A stretch of 64,000 bases of DNA from UBA1757 sp963617485 (GTDB taxonomy: Bacteria > Bacteroidota > Bacteroidia > Bacteroidales > UBA1402). The stretch covers positions 62,001 to 126,000 of the forward strand of contig CAVEPA010000001.1 of assembly GCA_963617485.1 (NCBI GenBank). Direction: 5' to 3'. This document shows positions 26,638-35,932 of this stretch, piece by piece (position 1 is the stretch's first letter; each line of letters begins with the position of its first letter). A model generated the notes under the pieces. That model made no database searches. It saw only the letters and a program-made list of their open reading frames with translations, and was not told where the DNA came from. The translations under genes were made by a program, and so were the position numbers.

Positions 26638-29109
26638 ATGCAGAAGAATTTAGTTATTGTAGAGTCACCGGCAAAAGCCAAAACCATAGAAGGATTTCTT
26701 GGAGAAGACTATAAAGTTTTATCGAGCTTCGGGCATATACGCGATTTGCAGAAAAAGGGCCTGGGCATTGATATAGACCATGGTTTCCAGCCCCTGTACG
26801 AGATTGCGTCTGACAAGACGAAATTGGTGAGTGACTTGAAGAAGGCTGCCGCTGCGGCGCAGACGGTGTGGCTCGCTTCCGATGAAGACCGCGAAGGAGA
26901 AGCCATCGCTTGGCATTTGTTCCAAGTACTCGGTCTGAAGGCCGACAAGACCAAACGTATCGTTTTTCACGAAATCACCAAGAATGCCATTACCGAGGCC
27001 ATTAAGCATCCCAGGAATATCGACGAGAATCTGGTGAATGCCCAGCAGGCCCGCCGGGTGCTGGACCGACTGGTTGGTTTCGAAGTATCGCCCATTCTAT
27101 GGAAACGCATCAAGCCGGCACTGTCGGCGGGCCGCGTGCAATCGGTAGCGGTACGTCTTATCGTGGAAAGAGAGCGCGAAATCCAGGGTTTTCAATCGGA
27201 GAGTTTTTATCGTCTGCAACTGTGCTTCAGCCTTCCCGCCGAAGACGGACAAACCGTTGAACTGACAGCCGACTATCCCGAGAAACTGTCGAGCAAAGAA
27301 GAGGCGCTGGCCTTGTTGGAAAGGCTGAAGAACGCTCATTTCAAAATTGATTCTGTCAGCGTCAAGACGGGCAAACGCTCGCCTGCCGCTCCGTTCACCA
27401 CGCCCACTCTGCAACAGGAGGCCGCCCGCAAGCTGGGCTTTTCCATCAGCCAGACCATGAGATTGGCACAAAGTCTGTACGAATCGGGAAAAATCACCTA
27501 CATCCGTACCGACTCGGTGCATCTGTCGAAACTGGCTTTGGCCGCCAGCCGCGAAACCATCAGCCAACTGCACGGCGAGGAATATTGCAAAACGCGCCAA
27601 TACCAAACCAAGAGCAAGGGTGCCCAAGAAGCGCACGAAGCCATCCGCCCCGCTTATATCGACCGCAGCCAAATTGAAGGCAGCACTGCCGAAAAACGTC
27701 TGTACGACCTTATCTGGAAACGCACCATCGCCTCGCAGATGGCCGATGCCCTTGTGGAGAAAACCAGCATCAATATCAGTTACGATGGTGGCCAGGAAAT
27801 CTTCACGGCAGCGGGCGAAGTCATCACCTTCGACGGTTTTCTGAAGGTTTACGACAACACCGACAGTGCCGACGACATCAACACGGCCATACTGCCCAAA
27901 GTCAAGAAGGGCCAGGAACTGAGTTTCCAAAAAGCCTCTGCCACCCAACGCTTCACGCAGAAGCCCGCGCGCTACAACGAGGCTTCGCTGGTACACAAGC
28001 TTGAAGAGCTGGGTATCGGACGTCCATCGACCTACGCCCCTATCATCTCCACCATACAACAGCGCGAATATATCGTCAAAGCCAATCGCGAAGGCGAAAA
28101 GCGCGACTATCAACTGCTGGAGATGAACAAGAAATACCAAATCAGCGAAAAGACCAAGACCGAAACCTACGGACAGGAGAAGTCCAAACTCTTCCCCACC
28201 GACATCGGCATGGTGGTGAACGATTTTCTCACCGAGCATTTCACCAACATCATGGACTACCACTTCACGGCCAACATCGAAAAGCAGTTCGACGAAGTGG
28301 CCGAAGGCAAGGAGCAGTGGCCGGAGCTGATGAACGGTTTCTATCAGGCATTCCACCCTTGCGTGGAGGAGGCCAACACCTACTCTAAAGAAAAGGTGGG
28401 CACGCGGCTGTTGGGCCAAGACCCTGCCACGGGACGTCCGGTTTCCGTGCGCATCGGTCGCTTCGGCCCCATCGCTCAGATTGGCACCGCCGACGACAAC
28501 GAAAAGCCCTTGTTCGCTTCGCTGCGCAAAGACCAACACATGGAAACGCTGACGCTTGAACAGGCGCTCGACCTCTTTAAGCTGCCGCGTCAGTTGGGCG
28601 ATTTCGAAGACAAGGCCGTGGTGGTTGGCACCGGCCGTTTCGGCCCCTACATCCGTCACAACAGCAAGTTCGTTTCGCTGCCTAAAGACAAAGACCCGCT
28701 GACTATCTCGCTCGACGAAGCCATCGCCCTTATCGAGGCCAAGCGCGTAGCCGATGCCCAGAAGGTGATGAAGACTTTCGACGAAGACCCCGAGTTACAA
28801 GTGCTGAACGGCCGTTTCGGCCCCTATATCTGCAAGGCCGGCACCAACTACAAGATTGACAAAAAGCTGGATGCCCAAGCCTTAAGCTACGAAGACTGTC
28901 TGAAAATCATCAGCACGCAAGCCGGCACCAATAAAGGCGCAGCCTCTAGGAAAACAGCCGCTGCCAAAAAGCCTGCAGCCAAGGCCACCACGACCGCCAA
29001 AACCACCAAAACCAAGGCAGCTCCCAAGGCCAAGAAAACCACTGCCGCGAAGAAAACTGCCGCGAAGAAAACTGCCGCGAAGAAAACTGCCGCTTCGAAA
29101 GCCAAGTAG
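26638..29109 (+). CDS. topA: DNA topoisomerase I
   Basis: 823 residues. Relaxes negative supercoils by transient single-strand cleavage. Seen: TOPRIM domain (NLVIVESPAKAKTIEGFLG, and the acidic DEDREGEAIAWH), the active-site tyrosine in GKITYIRTDS (near 290), and SAGRVQSVAVRLIVERE. In place of zinc fingers the C-terminal part has Toprim_C-type repeats (GRPVSVRIGRFGPIAQIG, GTGRFGPYIRHNSKFVSLPK, LNGRFGPYICKAG). It ends in a Lys/Ala-rich tail encoded by 15-bp repeats, which probably binds DNA non-specifically. Confidence 0.97.
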   Translation: MQKNLVIVESPAKAKTIEGFLGEDYKVLSSFGHIRDLQKKGLGIDIDHGFQPLYEIASDKTKLVSDLKKAAAAAQTVWLASDEDREGEAIAWHLFQVLGLKADKTKRIVFHEITKNAITEAIKHPRNIDENLVNAQQARRVLDRLVGFEVSPILWKRIKPALSAGRVQSVAVRLIVEREREIQGFQSESFYRLQLCFSLPAEDGQTVELTADYPEKLSSKEEALALLERLKNAHFKIDSVSVKTGKRSPAAPFTTPTLQQEAARKLGFSISQTMRLAQSLYESGKITYIRTDSVHLSKLALAASRETISQLHGEEYCKTRQYQTKSKGAQEAHEAIRPAYIDRSQIEGSTAEKRLYDLIWKRTIASQMADALVEKTSINISYDGGQEIFTAAGEVITFDGFLKVYDNTDSADDINTAILPKVKKGQELSFQKASATQRFTQKPARYNEASLVHKLEELGIGRPSTYAPIISTIQQREYIVKANREGEKRDYQLLEMNKKYQISEKTKTETYGQEKSKLFPTDIGMVVNDFLTEHFTNIMDYHFTANIEKQFDEVAEGKEQWPELMNGFYQAFHPCVEEANTYSKEKVGTRLLGQDPATGRPVSVRIGRFGPIAQIGTADDNEKPLFASLRKDQHMETLTLEQALDLFKLPRQLGDFEDKAVVVGTGRFGPYIRHNSKFVSLPKDKDPLTISLDEAIALIEAKRVADAQKVMKTFDEDPELQVLNGRFGPYICKAGTNYKIDKKLDAQALSYEDCLKIISTQAGTNKGAASRKTAAAKKPAAKATTTAKTTKTKAAPKAKKTTAAKKTAAKKTAAKKTAASKAK
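29041..29100 (+). repeat. 15-bp tandem repeat in the topA tail
   Basis: Three exact copies of ACTGCCGCGAAGAAA (29041, 29056, 29071) and a variant (29086), encoding TAAKK three times then TAASK. Being a multiple of 3, copy-number change would alter tail length without frameshift. Confidence 0.9.
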
Positions 29110-29414
29110 CACCGTTCTTCACAGGACAATTCGTTTGTTCAAGACAACGCAATTATCCCAAAAATAGTTGAAACACAGTCGATTAAGAGACTATTTCGAA
29201 TAAAACGGACTTGAAACCATGTCCGCAAGTATGATGGCATTCGCTATGCGAAGCATTTCACCGATTGGGAGAATTGTTTAGCCCGAACACAATCGAAGGG
29301 AGAAGACTCGCAATCGATAGTGGTCGGAATCGCCATAAAAAAGTGAGATTCCGACCCACATCGTTTGATTTATAGATATTTTTACCACATTTGCAGCGAA
29401 GATTTATAAAAAGT
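29110..29414. other. 305-bp gap after topA with a gene scrap and an inverted repeat
   Basis: No intact gene. A plus-strand frame around 29229-29346 reads KYDGIRYAKHFTDWENCLAR and runs to a stop, protein-like but unrecognised, with no start; it looks like a decayed gene end. A 10-bp inverted repeat GGTCGGAATC/GATTCCGACC (29322-29331, 29347-29356) overlaps its end; without a T run it is a poor terminator. No clear topA terminator was seen. Confidence 0.4.
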
Positions 29415-30153
29415 ATGGCTGTCATTATCGGAAGTAAACAGGAGCAGAAAGAACTGCTCAGACTTTACTCGTCTGACGAGGCTGAAATGGTTGTCGTTTA
29501 TGGCCGCCATCGCGTCGGGAAGACCTATCTCGTCAATCAGACCTTCGGCGAGAGCCGCTTCACTTTCAAAGTCACAGGACTGCACAATAAGAAGATGGGC
29601 ATCCAGCTCAAGAATTTTGATTAGGCATTGCGAGAATACTCCGGGAACTCCGCACTTCCTCAATCTACAAATTGGATGGAAGCCTTCGCTGCATTGGATT
29701 CATATCTCAGTGGGAGCATAGATGATAGCATCATAGATAGACACTCCCCAGAAGACTCAATGGCTTGGATATAGTTTTGAGCAACTGATAAAGAGCCATA
29801 TCGAACAGGTAAAGAACGCATTGGGAATAGGCTCCGTTTTGTCAGAACAATCAAGTTGGCATATAGAGAAGAGAAAGCTCACCGATGAACAGCTTCACGG
29901 GGCTCAGATAGACCTTCTGATTGACAGAAGAGACCGCTTCATCAACATCTGTGAGGCAAAGTTCTATGGTGGAGAGTTCACGATACAGAAGGATTATTCT
30001 ATGAATCTCCGTAACAAGGTGGAGGCGTTCCGCAATGCAACGGGCAAAAAAAAGACCCTAGTCCCAACGATGATAACCACATTCGGGGTCAAACGAAACA
30101 TGTATAGCGGTTACATTCAGCAGCAAGTAATTCTCGACGACCTGTTCAAATAG
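29415..30153 (+). pseudogene. broken AAA ATPase with DUF234-like C-terminus
   Basis: Three pieces in order: (1) 29415-29624, MAVIIGSKQEQKELLRLYSS and the Walker A segment VVYGRHRVGKTYLVNQ, ending at an in-frame stop; (2) about 29630-29735 in another frame, ALREYSGNSALPQSTNWMEA; (3) about 29755-30153, QWLGYSFEQLIKSHIEQVKN ... GAQIDLLIDRRDRFINICEA KFY to the final stop. This is the architecture of the archaeal-type ATPases with a C-terminal nuclease-like (PD-(D/E)xK) DUF234 domain, normally about 450-500 residues. The middle (Walker B to the DUF234 linker) is deleted and there are a stop and frameshifts, so it is non-functional as a whole; only the ATPase start and the nuclease-like end remain. 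Confidence 0.8.
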
Positions 30154-30183
30154 CAATATTCGGATTGTTTGCTTCCTCACCAT

Positions 30184-30227
30184 AAAAAAGCAAAGAGACC
30201 GAGTAAAGATTGCTCTTACTCGGTCTC
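30184..30227 (-). terminator. terminator of the GH51-rhaB-rhaA operon
   Basis: Perfect 12-bp stem GAGACCGAGTAA/TTACTCGGTCTC (30195-30206, 30216-30227), 9-nt loop; on the minus strand it is followed by TTTGCTTTTTTATG. Lies 41 nt past the rhaA stop. Confidence 0.85.
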
Positions 30228-30267
30228 CGGTTCGTTTTAGACGTTTTAGACGCCTGTGACGCAAGCG

Positions 30268-31521
30268 TTAACGCTTGGAGGTGACGTCTTTTTCGTAAGC
30301 GTCGATGCAGGCAATGAAGTCGTCGGCCACGGGCACATTGTTCTTCAGGCAGAACATGTCGTAGACAGCGGCCCAGGGCAAAGCCTTGCACTCTTCCAGT
30401 ACGGACATGGCCTGATAGCCCTTGCCGGCCAGCTCATACTGGCCGATAATGGCGGGTTCCAGCAAGGCGCGCAACATGCACTTCTGGGCAGCACGGCTAC
30501 CGATAACATAAGCACCGATGCGGTTGATGGAGCCATCGAAGAAGTCGAGGCCGTAGTGAACGCGGTCCAAAGCGCCGGCACGGACAATTTCGAAGAAGAG
30601 TTCCAGCGTGGCATCGTCCATAAGGGTAACATGGTCGGAATCCCAACGCACCGGACGGCTGACATGCAGCATCAGCTCAGGCACAAATTGCAGCACAGCA
30701 GAAACCTTGTCGGCAGGGCTTTCCGTAGGATGATAATGACCCGTGTCGATGGTAAGCATCTTGTTGTTCTTGGCGGCATAGGCCGTATAGAAATCGTGCG
30801 AACCCACCGTAAAGCTTTCCAAACCGATACCGAAAACTTTGCCTTCGATACAGTCTTTCATATTCTTGTAAGGCGTAGCGAAAATTTCGTCCAGAGAATT
30901 CTTCAGATTCTCACGATAGAGATAATGCTTGACGGAGTTGTCCTTGCAACCGTCGTGTACCCAAAGGTTCATGATACACGGGTCGTTCTGAGCCTTACCC
31001 ATTTCTTCGGCAATGGCGCGGCAACGCTTGGTGTGTTCAATCCAAAAATCGCGGATAGCCTTGTCGGGACTCGACAAAGACAGGTTGCCACTCTTGGGAT
31101 GCGAGAACGAAGTGGAGTTGAAGTCGAGCTTGGTGTCGTGTTCCTTGGCCCAATCTATCCAGCTTTGGAAATGCTTGAGTTCCACTTGGTCGCGGTCAAC
31201 CACCTTGCCCTGGAAATCGCCATAAATCTCGTGCAGGTTCAGACGGTGTGAACCGGGAATGAGCGATTTGGCCTTGAGGATGTCGGCACGTAGCTCATCG
31301 ATATTGCGAGCCTTGCCCGGGTAGTTGCCCGTCGACTGGATACCGCCCGACAAATCGCCGGCCTGCACTTCAAAGCCCGACACGTCGTCGGCCTGCCAGC
31401 AATGCATGGACAGGTGAAATTGCTGCAATTGTTCCAATACCTTGTCGGTATCTACGCCATAGGCGGCATAACGTTCCTTGGCAATTTCGTATGCCTTCAG
31501 AACCAATGATTCTTTTACCAT
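30268..31521 (-). CDS. rhaA: L-rhamnose isomerase
   Basis: 417 residues from ATG 31521 (MVKESLVLKAYEIAKERYAA), the family's usual size; the longer frame overlaps rhaB and starts without support. Converts L-rhamnose to L-rhamnulose in the cytoplasm using divalent metal in a TIM barrel. Seen: FHLSMHCWQADDVSGFE at the N-terminus (FHxSxHCWQGDD block), NLHEIYGDF, LDFNSTSFSHPKSGNLSLSS, WVHDGCKD and DTGHYHPTES. The aldolase (rhaD) and a rhamnose permease are not in the window. Follows rhaB by 35 nt. Confidence 0.96.
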   Translation of the reverse strand: MVKESLVLKAYEIAKERYAAYGVDTDKVLEQLQQFHLSMHCWQADDVSGFEVQAGDLSGGIQSTGNYPGKARNIDELRADILKAKSLIPGSHRLNLHEIYGDFQGKVVDRDQVELKHFQSWIDWAKEHDTKLDFNSTSFSHPKSGNLSLSSPDKAIRDFWIEHTKRCRAIAEEMGKAQNDPCIMNLWVHDGCKDNSVKHYLYRENLKNSLDEIFATPYKNMKDCIEGKVFGIGLESFTVGSHDFYTAYAAKNNKMLTIDTGHYHPTESPADKVSAVLQFVPELMLHVSRPVRWDSDHVTLMDDATLELFFEIVRAGALDRVHYGLDFFDGSINRIGAYVIGSRAAQKCMLRALLEPAIIGQYELAGKGYQAMSVLEECKALPWAAVYDMFCLKNNVPVADDFIACIDAYEKDVTSKR

Positions 31522-31556
31522 AATTATTGTCGTGTTAAGTTGTTGTAGGTGTTCGT

Positions 31557-33041
31557 TTATTGGCCGATAATCTGACAATAGCGGCGATATGCCAGCTCCC
31601 AGGTGGTACGGTCTTCGGGATGATAGATATTGGTCTGCACCGATTTGGCAATGAGCTGGCGCATTTCAGGCAAAGAATTCACCAAACCGATGGCCTTGGC
31701 CTGCATCATAACGTTGCCGATAGCCGTAGCTTCGCCCGGGCCGCAAACCACGGGAATACCCACTGCATTGGCCGTAAGCTGGCTCATCAGCTTGTTTACC
31801 GCGCCACCGCCGATAATATGCAGTTTCTCAATCTTGAAGCCGGCCATATCTTGCAAATTACCCAAAACACACCTGTACTTCAGCGCCAAGCTGTCGTAGA
31901 TGCAGCGAATCATCTGGCCGTGGTTCTGCGGAACCGGCTGGCCGGTGCGCGTACAGTAGTCTTCGATGGCGCAAGTCATGCTGGCAGGATTGGCGAAACT
32001 GGGATCGTCCGGGTCAACCAGCGAGCGGAAGGCATCGGCCGAAGCTCCCAGCTGTTCGATAACGGGATACGAGTACGAAACGTTCTGTTTTTTCTTCCAT
32101 TCCTTGCGGCATTGTTCTAGCAGCCACATACCGGTGATATTCTTCAGAAAACGCGTCGTGCCGTCCACACCGCCTTCGTTGGTGAAATTCATGCGGAAAG
32201 ACTCTTCGTTGATGATAGGTTCCTGAACCTCAATACCCATCAGCGACCAAGTGCCCGAGCTCAGATAAGCAAAACCCTTGCCCTCGGCGGGAACGGCAGC
32301 CACAGCCGAAGCTGTATCGTGCCCGGCCACTGCCACCACGGGCACCTTACCCAGGCCCGTTTCTTGCGCCAGCGCATCGGTGAGCGTACCGATAACCGTA
32401 CCGGGCATCACCATTTCGGGCAGAAGGGAAGTCTTGATACCGGCAGCATCGAGCAGCTTCTTCTCAAACTGTTTCGTCTTGGGATTAAGCATCTGCGAAG
32501 TGGAAGCTATGGTGTATTCGCATACCATCTTACCGGTAAGCAGATACGACAGCGCATCTGGCATGAAAAGAATCTTGTCGGCCGCTTCAAAAGCCGAACA
32601 GCCATCAATTTTGGAAGCATACAGCTGATAAAGACTGTTGAAATCCATGATCTGGATACCCGTGGCTGCATAGACATCCTTGCGGGGCACCAGCTGAAAG
32701 AATTTCTCGGGAACGCCGTGCGTATAAGGGTCGCGATATGCCCGGGGGCAGCCCAGGAAAGAGCCGTCCTTGCCTACATACACAAAGTCCACGCCCCAGG
32801 TATCAATACCGATGGAATCGATGTGCAAGCCTTCTTTGGCGGCAGCCAGCAGGCCAGCGCGCAAGGCTTCGTACAAACCGTAGATATTCCAGTAAAACTT
32901 TCCGTTGATAGGCAGCAACACATTGGGAAAGCGCGTCAGTTCGCGCATTTCGAGGGTATCACCGTCCACGGAGGCCAAAATAGAGCGACCACTGGTTGCA
33001 CCAAGGTCGAAAGCCAGAAAATGATGCATTTTATTGTCCAT
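31557..33041 (-). CDS. rhaB: rhamnulokinase
   Basis: 494 residues. FGGY-family sugar kinase that phosphorylates L-rhamnulose. Seen: the N-terminal phosphate-binding motif FLAFDLGATSGRSILA, the substrate segment SIGIDTWGVDFVYVGKDG, and the ATP-binding end AGHDTASAVAAVPAEGKGFA plus LHIIGGGAVNKLMSQLTANA. Placed between GH51 (4-nt gap) and rhaA, so rhamnose catabolism is co-expressed with release of arabinose from pectin or arabinogalactan side chains. Confidence 0.96.
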   Translation of the reverse strand: MDNKMHHFLAFDLGATSGRSILASVDGDTLEMRELTRFPNVLLPINGKFYWNIYGLYEALRAGLLAAAKEGLHIDSIGIDTWGVDFVYVGKDGSFLGCPRAYRDPYTHGVPEKFFQLVPRKDVYAATGIQIMDFNSLYQLYASKIDGCSAFEAADKILFMPDALSYLLTGKMVCEYTIASTSQMLNPKTKQFEKKLLDAAGIKTSLLPEMVMPGTVIGTLTDALAQETGLGKVPVVAVAGHDTASAVAAVPAEGKGFAYLSSGTWSLMGIEVQEPIINEESFRMNFTNEGGVDGTTRFLKNITGMWLLEQCRKEWKKKQNVSYSYPVIEQLGASADAFRSLVDPDDPSFANPASMTCAIEDYCTRTGQPVPQNHGQMIRCIYDSLALKYRCVLGNLQDMAGFKIEKLHIIGGGAVNKLMSQLTANAVGIPVVCGPGEATAIGNVMMQAKAIGLVNSLPEMRQLIAKSVQTNIYHPEDRTTWELAYRRYCQIIGQ

Positions 33042-33045
33042 TATA

Positions 33046-34578
33046 TTATTTCAAAGTAATCGTAACGACAGATTTGGCGGGCATCTTGACCAGCAACGTA
33101 CCATCCTTTTTCAGTTTGGCACCCTTGAATTCCTTCAAGATGACGCGCTCAGGCTGGTCGAAGGTATTGCAATCGTTCAGCGCCTTGCTGGTAAGAATAT
33201 TGGCACTCAACTTTTTGGCCGTGATATCTTCCAGACGACAAGACACTTCGATGTCCTGGTTGGGGTCGAGGTTCACCAGCGAGATATTGGTTTCACCGGC
33301 ATCGTTGCGCGAAGCACTGCCGTTGATGGCCGGAATGCTACGCGTGTCAAGCACATAGTCGGGCGAAAGTATCTCCAGCGGAATCATGGTAGCGTCCTGA
33401 TGCACCTGATACATATTGTAGACATGATAGGTGGGCGTAAGTACCATCTTTTCGTCTTGCGTCAGGATGATGGCCTGCAGTACATTCACCATTTGGGCGA
33501 TGTTGGCCATGCGCACGCGTTCGCAATAGCGATGGAAGATGTTGAAGGTGGAGGCGCAGAGCAAAGCGTCGCGCATGGTATTCTGCTGATACAAGAAACC
33601 GGGGTTGGTTCCGGGCTCCACATTGTACCAGGCACCCCACTCGTCCACACACAAGGCCACTTTCTTGCGCTGGTCGTACATATCCATAATCTCGACATGA
33701 CGGCGAATAATCTCATCCATGCGCAAAGCCTTCTGCATGGTAACCATATAGTCTTCTTCGGTGAAATCGGTAGCCGAGCCATGGAAGGATGTGTAGTAAT
33801 GCAGCGACATGCCCCACATTCGGCCTGAACCGACATTCTTCATCAAGGTTTCCGACCAGTTGACATCACCACCGTTGGGGCCGCCGGCTATCTTCATCAA
33901 GCGATTGTCGCCGTAGTTGCGGCAATAAGTGGCATAACGTCGATATTGGTCGCTATAGAACTGGGCCGTCATATGGCCGCCGCAGCCCCAGTTTTCGTTG
34001 CCTACACCCCAGAACTTCACCTTCCAGGGCTTCTCGCGACCATTCTGTCTGCGCAGGTCGGCCATGGGCGATTCTCCGTCGAAAGTGATATATTCCACCC
34101 ACTTGGACATTTCTTCCACTGTGCCGCTACCCACGTTGCCGCAGATATAGGGTTCGGTGCCAATCAGTTCGCAGAAATTCAGGAATTCGTGCGTACCGAA
34201 GGAATTGTCTTCCACTACCCCGCCCCAATGCGTATTGATCATCTTGGGCCGACTTTCGCGCGGTCCGATACCGTCGCGCCAGTGATATTCATCGGCAAAG
34301 CAGCCGCCCGGCCAGCGCAGGTTCGGTATCTTGATGGCTTTCAAAGCCTCCACCACATCGCTGCGGTAACCGTCAATATTGGGAATGGATGATTCGGGGC
34401 CCACCCAGATACCACCATAGATGCAGTGGCCAAGATGTTCGGCGAAATGTCCGTAGATATGGCGTGAAATCCGATGCTCGGCCTGATTGCCCTGCACAAT
34501 GACGGTAGCGCTTTCCTGTGCCAAGGTCGTAAAGCCCGTCATCAAGGCCAACAACATCAACAAGTTAATCTTTTTCAT
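33046..34578 (-). CDS. GH51 alpha-L-arabinofuranosidase
   Basis: 510 residues with a signal peptide (MKKINLLMLLALMTGFTTLA), so periplasmic or surface-exposed. Removes alpha-L-arabinofuranosyl residues from arabinan, arabinogalactan or RG side chains. Seen: the (beta/alpha)8 barrel with the acid/base Glu in GVGNENWGCGG (E195) and the nucleophile in LCVDEWGAWY (E313), then the C-terminal beta-sandwich. First gene of the GH51-rhaB-rhaA unit. Sugar specificity beyond the family norm cannot be read from sequence. Confidence 0.93.
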   Translation of the reverse strand: MKKINLLMLLALMTGFTTLAQESATVIVQGNQAEHRISRHIYGHFAEHLGHCIYGGIWVGPESSIPNIDGYRSDVVEALKAIKIPNLRWPGGCFADEYHWRDGIGPRESRPKMINTHWGGVVEDNSFGTHEFLNFCELIGTEPYICGNVGSGTVEEMSKWVEYITFDGESPMADLRRQNGREKPWKVKFWGVGNENWGCGGHMTAQFYSDQYRRYATYCRNYGDNRLMKIAGGPNGGDVNWSETLMKNVGSGRMWGMSLHYYTSFHGSATDFTEEDYMVTMQKALRMDEIIRRHVEIMDMYDQRKKVALCVDEWGAWYNVEPGTNPGFLYQQNTMRDALLCASTFNIFHRYCERVRMANIAQMVNVLQAIILTQDEKMVLTPTYHVYNMYQVHQDATMIPLEILSPDYVLDTRSIPAINGSASRNDAGETNISLVNLDPNQDIEVSCRLEDITAKKLSANILTSKALNDCNTFDQPERVILKEFKGAKLKKDGTLLVKMPAKSVVTITLK

Positions 34579-34623
34579 AACGGTAATAGGCTAGAAGTTA
34601 TCCTTCGTTTTTTGACAATGCTA

Positions 34624-34631
34624 CAAAAATA
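34624..34631 (-). promoter_or_regulatory. candidate -7 box for GH51-rhaB-rhaA
   Basis: TATTTTTG on the minus strand (34631-34624), 46 nt before the GH51 start; no -33 TTTG at the right distance. An activator-dependent promoter would fit, but no regulator gene lies nearby. Confidence 0.4.
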
Positions 34632-34679
34632 AGCAAAGTCGTCCACATTCGGGCATTTTTCCGCCAAATAATCTGCGTG

Positions 34680-35930
34680 TTATTCAAAGCGGATGGCTTT
34701 GGCGGGAGCAATGCGGCTCACCAGTGCCGTAGGGAGCAACATCATTAGGAAAGAAGCGGCAGCCACGCCCACATTCAGCAGCAGAATATAGCCCCAATGG
34801 AAGGAGATAGGCACGGCCGACACATAATAGACAGCCGCATCGAGCGGGATAATATGGAAGAAATACTGCAAGGCGCAGAGACCCAGACCGATGATATTGC
34901 CCCACAACATGCCACGCGCGCAGAGCATCAGCGAAAGGATAAGGAAAATCTTGCGCAACGAAGCGTTGGTGGCACCCATCGATTTGAGCATGCCTATCAG
35001 ATTGGTGCGTTCCAGCATCAGGATGAGCAGGGCCGAAATCATATTGAAACCCGAAACGAAAATCATCAGAGCCAAAATAAGCCAGACATTCATATCGAGC
35101 AGATTCAGCCAACCGAAAATCTGAGGATTCAAGTCGTAGACCGACTGCGTGAAATAGGACAGACCGTTGGCAGAACCGAAGACAAACAGGCGGTTGTACA
35201 CTTCGGCATCGATGTCGACAATGCGGCGGATATCGTCCACGAAAATCTCCAAGCCGCCGGCAGCGTGTTCGTCCCAAGCATTCAGCCTTGCCAAATGACG
35301 GTTGTCCACCAGCACCACACTGCGGTCGAACTCGCTGAAGTGCGTATCGAAGACGGCTCCGACCTGCCATTTGCGCACCAACACCTGCTCGTCGCGGGTA
35401 AAGTAAGCATAGAAACTGTCGCCGGGTTTCAGGCGCAGCTGCCGGGCGGTATAGCGCGACATCAACACCTGATTGGGAGCCTTGTCGGCATGAAAGTCGG
35501 GAATCGAGCCTTCCACTATCTTGTCTTGCAGGAAACTCCAGTCGAAATCGTCGGAAATGCCCTTGAAAACCATTGCCTGCACATCGTCTTCGGTCTTGAG
35601 CATGGCCGTCTTGGTGGTAAAGCGTTGCACATGACGCACGCCCGGAATATCGGCCAGCAAAGCAGGCAAGGTATCGGCCCGCGCAATGGGCTGCATTTCG
35701 TCGGAATAGTTGGAATGGAAATCGGTTACTTGAATGTGCGAACTCAGGCCCATCACATTGGCTTCCACCTGTTGCTTGAAGCCTATCACAATGCACACCG
35801 ACGCTATCATCACCGCCAAACCGGCCGCAATGCCTATCAGGGCAATACGCACTGCCGGTCGCGACACCTGCTTGGACTGCTGCCCTTGGAAGAACAGCCG
35901 GTGGGCAATATGATATTCAAAGGAAGCCAT
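34680..35930 (-). CDS. ABC transporter permease, LolC/LolE (FtsX-like) family
   Basis: 416 residues, four membrane segments in the LolC/E layout: one near the N-terminus (VRIALIGIAAGLAVMIASVC), a periplasmic domain (about 60-270), and three near the C-terminus (NVWLILALMIFVSGFNMISA, SLMLCARGMLWGNIIGLGL, LLNVGVAAASFLMMLLPTAL). Conserved LERTNLIGMLKSMGATNASL precedes the third segment. The family extracts lipoproteins from the inner membrane with a LolD ATPase; no ATPase gene lies here. It follows the aminotransferase by 2 nt and is the last gene of that unit. Confidence 0.85.
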   Translation of the reverse strand: MASFEYHIAHRLFFQGQQSKQVSRPAVRIALIGIAAGLAVMIASVCIVIGFKQQVEANVMGLSSHIQVTDFHSNYSDEMQPIARADTLPALLADIPGVRHVQRFTTKTAMLKTEDDVQAMVFKGISDDFDWSFLQDKIVEGSIPDFHADKAPNQVLMSRYTARQLRLKPGDSFYAYFTRDEQVLVRKWQVGAVFDTHFSEFDRSVVLVDNRHLARLNAWDEHAAGGLEIFVDDIRRIVDIDAEVYNRLFVFGSANGLSYFTQSVYDLNPQIFGWLNLLDMNVWLILALMIFVSGFNMISALLILMLERTNLIGMLKSMGATNASLRKIFLILSLMLCARGMLWGNIIGLGLCALQYFFHIIPLDAAVYYVSAVPISFHWGYILLLNVGVAAASFLMMLLPTALVSRIAPAKAIRFE

Positions 35931-35932
35931 CG

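Noticed and set aside
29322..29356. topA terminator
   Set aside because: The 10-bp inverted repeat is more than 200 nt past topA and lacks a T run.
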